DNA of 64,000 nucleotides from Dermabacter hominis NBRC 106157. GTDB lineage: Bacteria; Actinomycetota; Actinomycetes; Actinomycetales; Dermabacteraceae. The stretch is taken from positions 124,001-188,000 of the forward strand of contig NZ_BCSI01000003.1 in assembly GCF_001570785.1 (NCBI RefSeq), in the 5' to 3' direction. Below, piece after piece: positions 55,384 through 62,450 of this stretch. Each line of letters begins with the position of its first letter. Position 1 is the stretch's first letter. The position numbers and the translations under genes are program-made. Under the pieces are notes generated by a model. That model ran no database searches and had not been told where the DNA came from. It saw only the letters and a list, made by a program, of their open reading frames with translations.

Positions 55384-55506
55384 AGGATTCGAGCCACCTC
55401 GCAGCCGTTGACACGGGACCAGAAGATCGTTCTACGTAAGGTGCTTCTCGATCATCTTGCAGAGAAGGAGGCGAAGCTAAAGAGGGGGGGCAGGTTGGCG
55501 GAGTGA
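55376..55506 (+). pseudogene. Small coupled gene with probable frameshift
   Basis: An ATG overlapping the end of the HTH gene reads FEGFEPPRSR and stops; one frame shift at about 55405-55410 continues as LTRDQKIVLRKVLLDHLAEKEAKLKRGGRLAE to a stop at 55504-55506. The second part is a well-formed basic amphipathic helix, so an approximately 43-aa protein was probably encoded once. A sequencing slip is possible. Function unknown. Confidence 0.4.
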
Positions 55507-55697
55507 CGCCCTAGAGCTACGAGGTCACAAAACTGCTACTCAGGTTGCCGTGCGAGAAGCCGGTGTGGTCTGTTATGTATATACGCCCGTGGCAAGCTGA
55601 GTAACTGGCACTGCTAGAATCGACAGCGTACGCCCCGGTGACTATTCAGACCTCCTAGTCCGGACTCCAGGGGCATCAGTCTTGTAGGGGAGAGCGC

Positions 55698-57173
55698 ATG
55701 CCTAGTGGACCGCTGCATCTGGCTGAGTCCCATGAGTGGTCCGGACTGTGGTGGCTGCCTGACGCGCCGGATGATCGGGTGCCAGGCGTGCTCCGCTACG
55801 ACCGCGATGGCGGTGTGAGGTTGACGTTGATCGGTACATTCGAAGACCGGATCTTCTCCTCGCCTCAGCCCGGGGTAATGCTTGAGCACGATGGCGTGCG
55901 GTCTTGGGAGGTCATCCACGGTGTCGCCGAGGCGAGGGAAATCACTCTGCTCGGGTGCAACTTTACGAACTCGAACCGAAATCTTGGGCCCCGGGTTCAG
56001 AGTCCTGACAAACAGGTGGTCTCGGCTCAGTCCGCGCTGATTGGTGTCCATGCTACGAACGGAGGTGACGCCCTGTTCGAAGCACTTCAACTCTCGATCG
56101 AGAACCTCAGGCGCTGGTCCGCCGTCACGGTTTTCTCATCTTCCATTGGTGTTCTAGACGGGAAGCGTCCCGACGGGAGCGGCTCCATTTCGGCGAAGCC
56201 TATGGAATCCACGTCGGTCCTGGTCGACGGCACCGAGTACTCACTTGAGCACCTTCGCAATCCTCCGTACTTCGACGAGCTTCGCGGGAGGACGACCGCG
56301 CGGATGCGTGACACGGTCTTCCTGCAGGTCGCTCCGCGAGGGGCATGCTCCTTCGAGGAAGCGCTCGCATCGATGAAGTCTCTGCAGGACCTGATTTCGC
56401 TCGCGACCCATCGTGCTGCCGGGGTGATCTGGCTGCGGCTAAAGCTGACGGGAGACGGACCGGGGGCCGAACGACATCCGATGGAGCGTTATGTCGAGGT
56501 GCTCTACTTGCCCGCCGCAGTGGGGGAGCGAGATGCAAAGGCCATCGAGCACCGCAGAGTGTTCTTCACCTGCAGGGACATTCCCTTCGAGGAGATCGTC
56601 CCGCGATGGTGCGCTGTGCGAGATCGCCTCCGGGCCTCGATGGACCTGATCTTGGCGCTGAGGTACGCGCCGGCGCAGTACGTCGAGAGCCGTCTTCTCA
56701 TGGCGGTCGGCGCTGCCGAAGCCCTCCATCGGGCGCTCGGAATCGAAAAGCGCCCAATGCCGAATGCTGAGTTCAAGAAGATGCGCGAGGCGATGCTTGA
56801 GCTGGCTCCGGAGGATCAGCGGGAGCGGCTCAAGTCCGCGATCCGCAACGACCTGACTCTCCGCGACCGGCTGGGGGCGCTAGTCAATCGGCCTGACCAG
56901 GAGGCGGTGTCTGTGCTCGTTCCTGATGTTGAGCGATGGGCCAGCAGGACTGTAAAGGCCCGCAACGACCTGGCTCATGAGGGGCGCACCCCGAGGCACG
57001 AGCTCGAGGAGCTCGTCGCCGTCGTCGAGGTCACAACGGGCGTGGTGATCCTGAATCTCTTGCACGAGATCGGGATGCCCGCGGACCGTCAGCGAGCGAT
57101 CGTGAGGGAGCATCCACAACTCCGGATGATCGCGAGTTGGGCGAGGACGGAGCTCGTGACGCCCGAAGCGTAA
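55698..57173 (+). CDS. apeA: ApeA-like HEPN abortive-infection protein
   Basis: 491 aa. The N-terminal part (SGLWWLPDAPDDRVPGVLRYDRDGGVRLTLIGTFED broken over strands, to about residue 300) follows the ApeA N-terminal domain; the C-terminal 150 residues are helical with R422-N-D-L-A-H427, the R-x4-H catalytic motif of HEPN ribonucleases. ApeA is known as a single-gene anti-phage defence protein thought to cleave RNA on infection. ATG with GGGGAGAG upstream, monocistronic, 191 bp after the broken small gene. The symbol is given by domain architecture; exact subfamily should be tested. Confidence 0.78.
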   Translation: MPSGPLHLAESHEWSGLWWLPDAPDDRVPGVLRYDRDGGVRLTLIGTFEDRIFSSPQPGVMLEHDGVRSWEVIHGVAEAREITLLGCNFTNSNRNLGPRVQSPDKQVVSAQSALIGVHATNGGDALFEALQLSIENLRRWSAVTVFSSSIGVLDGKRPDGSGSISAKPMESTSVLVDGTEYSLEHLRNPPYFDELRGRTTARMRDTVFLQVAPRGACSFEEALASMKSLQDLISLATHRAAGVIWLRLKLTGDGPGAERHPMERYVEVLYLPAAVGERDAKAIEHRRVFFTCRDIPFEEIVPRWCAVRDRLRASMDLILALRYAPAQYVESRLLMAVGAAEALHRALGIEKRPMPNAEFKKMREAMLELAPEDQRERLKSAIRNDLTLRDRLGALVNRPDQEAVSVLVPDVERWASRTVKARNDLAHEGRTPRHELEELVAVVEVTTGVVILNLLHEIGMPADRQRAIVREHPQLRMIASWARTELVTPEA

Positions 57174-57228
57174 GCTCGTCGAAGGGGAGGACCAGTACCC
57201 TTGATCGCATAGCCAGACCACGTAAGGC

Positions 57229-57304
57229 AGTCGAGTCTCCATTGAGTCACCACTGGACTGATGACTCGACTGACCATTCGTGAGCGTTATAAACGAGTCG
57301 AGTC
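57229..57304. repeat. Three AGTCGAGTC 9-mers at the island's right junction
   Basis: AGTCGAGTC occurs at 57229-57237 and 57296-57304, and inverted (GACTCGACT) at 57263-57271. The first and inverted copies could form a 9-bp stem with a 25-nt loop after apeA. The last copy ends 2 bp before the mutM remnant begins. They may be a terminator-like hairpin plus a recombination arm; no T run follows. Confidence 0.5.
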
Positions 57305-57305
57305 C

Positions 57306-57440
57306 GACTATTTCGCCCGGTCGCTGAAGGCCGACGGCAAGCACAGAAGCCCGTGCCCACGGTGCAATCGTGCCCTCGCGCGGGCGCAGTTCCAGAACCG
57401 CTCGAGCCACTTCTGACCCTATTGTCAGCGCCTGCGCTAG
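57306..57440 (+). pseudogene. Right direct repeat: remnant of mutM 3' end
   Basis: Degenerate copy of the last 45 codons of mutM. It reads DYFARSLKADGKH, then SPCPRCNRALARAQFQNRSSHF, then TGA where mutM has the third zinc cysteine, then PYCQRLR and TAG. It has no start and is not attached to the rest of mutM. Its final TAG (57438-57440) interlocks with the chrA stop (57437-57439, other strand), so this looks like the original mutM end, once convergent with chrA, pushed away by the island. 83% identity to 42521-42655. Confidence 0.9.
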
Positions 57441-58654
57441 AGCGCTTGGAGGAGCACCCCGCCCGCAGCTCCGCACGCCACGACCGCCCACGGCGGGAGC
57501 TTCCATGAGTGCAGAAGCACGAAGCATGCGAGAGCGAGACAGAAAGACCCGACGCCGGTAATGGCGGTCGTGAAAACGGGGGAGTAGAGGGCGGCGGTGA
57601 GGATTCCAACGACCGCGGCGTTGGCACCGCGCATCGCAGACTGTGCCCACACGACAGTGCGGAAACGGTCCCAAGCGGGAAGAACCCCGATCAAGAGCAG
57701 GAATCCCGGCGCAAAAATTGCCGCGAGAGCGAGTACTGCACCGGCCACGCCACCTGGCCCCATGTTCGAGGCCGCGCCGAGATAAGGCGCGAGGGTGAAC
57801 AGCGGACCCGGCACCGCTTGGGCCGCGCCGTACCCCGCGAGAAAATCCGATTCACTCACCCAACCGGGCTCAACGACGCCCGATTCGAGAAGCGGCAGAA
57901 CAACGTGCCCGCCGCCGAACACGAGAGCACCCGCACGGTAGAAGGCATCGGCGATCGACAAGCCGCCGTTGTTCGAGGCATGAGCGAGAACGGGAAGCCC
58001 GAAGAGGAGCCCCGCGAAGAGAACGAGCGCGAGCACGCCGGCGGCGCGGCCCACCGGAAACCGCAGAACGCTCGGGGGAGGAGAAGCGTCGGACCTGCAC
58101 AGCGCAAGACCCGCAAGCACGCCGCAACCGATCGCGATCACCTGGCCCGCTGCGCTGGCGAACACAAGAGCGAGGCATGCGGCGACCACGGCAATTGACG
58201 CGCGCCGGGCATCCGGCGTGAGCGAGCGCGCCATACCGAGGACGGCGTGGGCAACGATGGCGACGGCTGCGATCACGAGTCCCTTGAGGATTCCGGAACC
58301 CACCATTCCCGAAAACACCGACGCGCCATACGCGAACGCCACCATGAGTGCGGCGGACGGAAGTGTGAAGCCGACGAACGCCGCGAAGGCCCCGAGGTAA
58401 CCCGCACGGCGGAGCCCGAGAGCAAAGCTCACCTGGCTAGAGGCAGGGCCCGGAAGAAACTGGCACAGAGCCACGAGATCCGCGTACTCCTCATCGCTTA
58501 TCCAACCGCGCTTGTCGACGATATCGGCACGGAAAAAGCCAAGGTGTGCGGTGGGCCCGCCAAAAGAGGTGACACCCAGCTTCGAGAAAGCGACGAGCAC
58601 CTCCCACGCAGAGCCACGAGAGCTAACGGCAGCGGCACCGTGTGTCGTTGTCAT
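57437..58654 (-). CDS. chrA: Chromate transporter, ChrA family
   Basis: 405-aa membrane protein with two homologous CHR halves and about 10-12 membrane segments. Motifs: FSKLGVTSFGGPTAHLGFFRADIV and LCQFLPGPASSQVSFALG in the first half, ALVFGGGHVVLPLLE and GAAQAVPGPLFTLAPYLG in the second. It exports chromate, or may move sulfate-like anions. ATG has no Shine-Dalgarno but TAAGAT ends 6 nt upstream (leaderless). The stop codon interlocks with that of the mutM remnant. Confidence 0.92.
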   Translation of the reverse strand: MTTTHGAAAVSSRGSAWEVLVAFSKLGVTSFGGPTAHLGFFRADIVDKRGWISDEEYADLVALCQFLPGPASSQVSFALGLRRAGYLGAFAAFVGFTLPSAALMVAFAYGASVFSGMVGSGILKGLVIAAVAIVAHAVLGMARSLTPDARRASIAVVAACLALVFASAAGQVIAIGCGVLAGLALCRSDASPPPSVLRFPVGRAAGVLALVLFAGLLFGLPVLAHASNNGGLSIADAFYRAGALVFGGGHVVLPLLESGVVEPGWVSESDFLAGYGAAQAVPGPLFTLAPYLGAASNMGPGGVAGAVLALAAIFAPGFLLLIGVLPAWDRFRTVVWAQSAMRGANAAVVGILTAALYSPVFTTAITGVGSFCLALACFVLLHSWKLPPWAVVACGAAGGVLLQAL

Positions 58655-58660
58655 GCTGCC

Positions 58661-58666
58661 ATCTTA
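58661..58666 (-). promoter_or_regulatory. -10-like box, leaderless start of chrA
   Basis: Minus-strand TAAGAT ends exactly 6 nt before the chrA ATG (GGCAGC between). Same geometry as at six other genes here. Confidence 0.4.
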
Positions 58667-58795
58667 TGAGCGCGCAGCCGCACGCTCATATACGCCCGCA
58701 TAAAGGTGTTGTAGTGGGGCATTTGGTCCCCGTTCGGCTAGGATGTCCAGGTAGGACAAGTGAGGATCCCGATCAAACGAACTGGAGAGTACCGC

Positions 58796-59419
58796 GTGAG
58801 CGAAGTAAGCGGCGATCAGTACCGCGTCATGATTGTCGACGACCACGAAGTTGTGCGTCGCGGCATCGTTGCCGTCATTGACGCGGATGCCCGCCTCAGC
58901 GTTGTCGCCGAGGCAAGCACCGTTGGCGAAGCCAAGCGTCGGCTTCCCGCCGTCCAGCCAGACATCCTCGTCACGGACCTCCAGCTCCCCGACGGTACCG
59001 GAATCGACGTCATGAACGCGGCCCGCCAGGAGAACGAGAACCAGACCATGCTCGTGCTCACCTCGTTCAATGACGATGCGGCGATCCGCGAATCCCGCGC
59101 TGCTGGCGCCTCGGGGCTCCTCCTCAAATCCGTGCGCTCGGCCGAGATCATCTCGACGATCCTCAAGGTGGCGAACGGCGAAACCGCGTGGCCCGCGGGC
59201 GGCACGAGCGAAGACGAATTCGACTTCTCCGCCGTCGAACGCCGCATCGTTGAGTACATCGGTGACGGGCTCGCGAACCGCGAAATCGCCGACCAGCTCG
59301 GCGTCGCCGAAAAGACCGTCAAGAACCGCATCACGGGCATCCTCCACAAAATGGGGCTGCAGCGCCGCACTCAGGTCGCGGCCTGGGTCGTCTCGCGCCG
59401 TCGAGCCGACTGGAAGTAA
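58796..59419 (+). CDS. NarL/FixJ-type response regulator
   Basis: 207 aa. Receiver domain (10-125) with the acidic pair D15-D16, phospho-acceptor D61 in ILVTDLQLPDG, T89 and K111; LuxR-type helix-turn-helix at the C-terminus (SAVERRIVEYIGDGLANREIADQLGVAEKTVKNRITGILHKMG is split over helices). Resembles DevR/DosR-group regulators, but the sequence does not prove a hypoxia role. GTG 58796 has GGAGAG about 8 nt upstream. It is convergent with a histidine kinase gene 15 bp away, its probable partner. Confidence 0.93.
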   Translation: MSEVSGDQYRVMIVDDHEVVRRGIVAVIDADARLSVVAEASTVGEAKRRLPAVQPDILVTDLQLPDGTGIDVMNAARQENENQTMLVLTSFNDDAAIRESRAAGASGLLLKSVRSAEIISTILKVANGETAWPAGGTSEDEFDFSAVERRIVEYIGDGLANREIADQLGVAEKTVKNRITGILHKMGLQRRTQVAAWVVSRRRADWK

Positions 59420-59434
59420 CGCCCCTGCGCCGCA

Positions 59435-60616
59435 CTACTCGGCGATGATGGTCGCGCGCCAGCTCACCATCGTCCCCGGGTCGAGGCTGTAAAAATCAAC
59501 CCAGCCGAGGTGGCGCCGTGCGCGTGCACCCATGTTCGCGAGCCCCGAGCGGCGCGTGATACTGGGATCGATGCCGCGCCCGTTGTCGCTCACGTTCACC
59601 TGGATGACCGTATCCACGCCCTCTTTGAAGAGCGTGATGCTCACGGAGACCGCGCTCGCGTGCGCGTGGCGCGCAACGTTCGCCAGGCACTCCTTCACGA
59701 CCGCGACAACATCCTCCTTAAGTTCGCCCTCGATCGCGTCGAGCTCGGCGACCGGTGCCTGAAGGTGCAGCGACGGCACAAAGCCGAGGCCTGCGATCGC
59801 GAGCCCGCACTCGTGGCGAAGCCGCTGAGAGAGCGTCACCTCGACCGTCTCATTCCGCAGCGACTGGACGATCCCGCGGATTTCCGCGATCGAACGCTCG
59901 ATGCCCGCGACAGAATCCTTAAGGCTCGTCGCGACCGGCCCTTCGTCTGAGTATTCAGGAAAACGCGAGGCTTGCGACATCACGGTCTCAAGCTGCATGC
60001 CCACACCGAAAAGCTCTTGGATGGCGAGATCGTGAAGGTCGCGGGCGATGCGGTTGCGTTCATTATTGAGGTCATCCTCGATGGCGCTGCGCCCCGTTGA
60101 CCCATTGAGCGCGAACGAAAAGAGAGAGGCGAGCGAAGCGGCGCTCACGTTCTCGGCGTCGGTAAAAGCTGCGGTGGCGTCGGTGCCCTCATCCGCGAAC
60201 CGAACGGCGATGAGTAATCCGCGCCTCGCGGCACCCGCATCGATCGGAAACGCCACGAGTGCGCTCGTCGATCCCGCGGGAGCCGGGAGGTCCTCATCGG
60301 CAAGAGCGCGCGTGAGGTCACCCCACGTGAGAGTCGCAAGTGCCTCCGGTGAGTCGTGATCGAGTACAAAAGGCAAGGGCGCCGAATCGGCCGTTTCCGA
60401 CGAGTGAGAGACGGACGCTCCGAGTAGTTCAGCTTGAAACCGCCCCCGAACAAGCTCGCACACCCACGTCGAATCGTTCAGGGGGAGAAGCACGAGGAGC
60501 GAAGCGGGCGAAAGAATCTCGAACGTGGAATCGGCCAAGAGGTCGAGGACATCGTCGGGGTCCTCGGCATTGAGTACCGCCGCTGTCAGCTCACTGATTT
60601 TCGTGGCGTTCGACAT
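59435..60616 (-). CDS. Histidine kinase, GAF plus HisKA_3 (DevS/NreB-like)
   Basis: 393 aa, no membrane segment. An N-terminal GAF-like sensor (about 10-170), the HisKA_3 dimerisation helix with phospho-accepting H195 (RIARDLHDLAIQELFGVGMQLE region), and an ATPase domain with N box ECLANVARHAHAS and G1 box VSDNGRGIDPS, plus SGLANMGARAR. Partner is most likely the convergent NarL-type regulator. The start lies 26 bp inside cydC on the same strand, so it is translated from the cydDC message, linking sensing to cytochrome bd assembly. Confidence 0.92.
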   Translation of the reverse strand: MSNATKISELTAAVLNAEDPDDVLDLLADSTFEILSPASLLVLLPLNDSTWVCELVRGRFQAELLGASVSHSSETADSAPLPFVLDHDSPEALATLTWGDLTRALADEDLPAPAGSTSALVAFPIDAGAARRGLLIAVRFADEGTDATAAFTDAENVSAASLASLFSFALNGSTGRSAIEDDLNNERNRIARDLHDLAIQELFGVGMQLETVMSQASRFPEYSDEGPVATSLKDSVAGIERSIAEIRGIVQSLRNETVEVTLSQRLRHECGLAIAGLGFVPSLHLQAPVAELDAIEGELKEDVVAVVKECLANVARHAHASAVSVSITLFKEGVDTVIQVNVSDNGRGIDPSITRRSGLANMGARARRHLGWVDFYSLDPGTMVSWRATIIAE

Positions 60617-62450
60617 GGGTGCTCCCTTCGTGATTCGTGTGGGCGTCGAGGTCGAGCACCGCCGCTCCCGATTCCTTGAAGCGCTGATCGTGCGTAATCA
60701 CGATGACGGTCGCATCGGCCGCGAAGAACGCGCCCGGGGTGAGAATACCGTCCATGAGCTCGGCCGCCAGGTCAAGGTTGAGGTGTTCGGTAGGTTCATC
60801 GAGGATCGTCACGGGAGCGCCGTGCGCGATCGCGCGAGCGAGAAGAAGCCTTCGCCGCTCGCCACCGGAGACGTCCTCGCCGCCACTGCCAAGGATTGTG
60901 TCGAGCCCCGAAGCGAGCCCCGAAACCCATGGACCGAGGCCCGCGAGGTCGAGGGCGCGATGGATTTCTGCGTCGGTGAGATCGCCGCGCACGACACGAA
61001 TATTCTCGCGAAGGCTCGTCGCAAACACGTGCGCGTCCTCGGCGTAAAACGACACACGTGAGGCGAGCGCGGCCGGAGTGAACGACGTGAGGGGAGTATC
61101 GCCATACACAACTTGCCCGCTCAGTGGGGTGAGGAGCCCCGCAAGGGTCAGGCCGAGCGTCGACTTTCCGCGGCCCGAAGCGCCGTACACGAGAGTGCGA
61201 CTTCCCGGGGTAAAGCTCAGTTCAAGCCCGTGTGCGAGTGGATGCTCGGCACTCCAGCCCGTCGTCAGTCCAGATGCACTCAGGACTGCGGGGGAGGGGC
61301 GTTCAGCGCGTGCGGGTGCGGGTGCGGGGGCGACTTCGGCAGAGGCGGGCCCGACGGCTCGGCGGCCTTCGATCGCCGACTGCGCGTCTTCTGTCGCAGC
61401 ACGCAGAGCGTCGCGCACGCTCGAGCCTGCCCGAGTGTCGAATGCTGAGGCGATCGGGGTGTTGCCTGGATCAAGTTCGTGGAGGCGTTCAGCGGCCACG
61501 ATCGAGCGTGCGCGCTGACTGGCTGCTTGCGGGAGAACAGATGCCGCTTCAAAGCTCGACAGCGGGGCGAGAATGATGACGCCGATGATGCCCGCCGTGT
61601 GGCCCATGAGGCCGCCAAGCAACCCCGTGGTGTCGAGGTTGTAGACGGCGCCCGCGGCGAGAATCGAGCCGAGAAGCGCGGGGATCATAGCGATCTGGGT
61701 GCTACTGCGCGCGAAAGCCGAGGGCACGGCCGCTTTGTCGAGGGCCGCATCAAACTGTCCCTGGGCGGCCTCTAGGTCGGCGAGGGTGCTGTTCCATTGC
61801 CCCTTTACGCGAAGGACATCAGCGTTGTCGAGGGCAAAAAGCGAGAGCGTATTGAGGCGAGAGCGGGCCTCGACGAGTTCGCGCTCCGCAAAGAGCGCCG
61901 CCTTGAAGGCGAAGAACGGGGCGATGATCGTCGCGAAGGCGAGGCCAACGAGCATGGCGAGTGCCGCAATCGGCGAGAATGGGGCGATGGTCGCAAGGAT
62001 CGCGACTGCCATGACGAGTGCGACGAGGGCGGGCACCACGGCACGAATGACATCGTTCGCCATGTCTTCGGCGTCATCGCCGATACGCGCGAGTAGATCG
62101 CCGCGTTTGAGGCGCCCTGCGAGGGCTGAGGGGGCGCTCGCAAGCCCCGCGTACATGTTGGTACGCAGGCGCGCGACGCCGGTGAGGGCGGCATCGTGCG
62201 TGAGCAGGCGCTCGAAATACCGAAAGACGCCGCGGGAGATGCCAAGAGCACGCACGGACACGACGGCAACGGAAAGGTCGAGAACTGGCGGCATCGTCCA
62301 CGACTTCGTAATGAGGTAGCCCGACACAACCGCGAGGGCAAAAGCACTCGCGAGGGTCGCTGCACCTGCGGCGACCGCTGATGTGAGCTGACGCGGGGCG
62401 ATCTCCATGAGCTCATGCATGCGCGAAAGAGCGCGCGACGATATTTTCAC
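60591..62450 (-). CDS. cydC: ABC exporter subunit CydC (cytochrome bd assembly)
   Basis: 619 aa. Fused membrane (about 20-310, six segments, LITKSWTMPPVLDLSVAVVSVRALGISRGVFRYFERLL is the CydC signature region) and ATPase domains: Walker A VYGASGRGKST, signature DVSGGERRRLLLARAIA, Walker B VTILDEPTEHL, and H-loop VITHDQRF. An Ala/Pro-rich linker (APAPAPARAERPSP) joins the domains. With CydD it exports thiols (glutathione or cysteine in E. coli) needed for haem bd oxidase assembly. It overlaps cydD by 4 bp. Confidence 0.93.
   Translation of the reverse strand: MKISSRALSRMHELMEIAPRQLTSAVAAGAATLASAFALAVVSGYLITKSWTMPPVLDLSVAVVSVRALGISRGVFRYFERLLTHDAALTGVARLRTNMYAGLASAPSALAGRLKRGDLLARIGDDAEDMANDVIRAVVPALVALVMAVAILATIAPFSPIAALAMLVGLAFATIIAPFFAFKAALFAERELVEARSRLNTLSLFALDNADVLRVKGQWNSTLADLEAAQGQFDAALDKAAVPSAFARSSTQIAMIPALLGSILAAGAVYNLDTTGLLGGLMGHTAGIIGVIILAPLSSFEAASVLPQAASQRARSIVAAERLHELDPGNTPIASAFDTRAGSSVRDALRAATEDAQSAIEGRRAVGPASAEVAPAPAPARAERPSPAVLSASGLTTGWSAEHPLAHGLELSFTPGSRTLVYGASGRGKSTLGLTLAGLLTPLSGQVVYGDTPLTSFTPAALASRVSFYAEDAHVFATSLRENIRVVRGDLTDAEIHRALDLAGLGPWVSGLASGLDTILGSGGEDVSGGERRRLLLARAIAHGAPVTILDEPTEHLNLDLAAELMDGILTPGAFFAADATVIVITHDQRFKESGAAVLDLDAHTNHEGSTHVERHENQ

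Noticed and set aside
42656-57305. Transposase, integrase, phage structural genes or CRISPR arrays in the island
   Set aside because: None seen: no DDE, serine or tyrosine recombinase motifs in the translated frames and no regularly spaced repeats.
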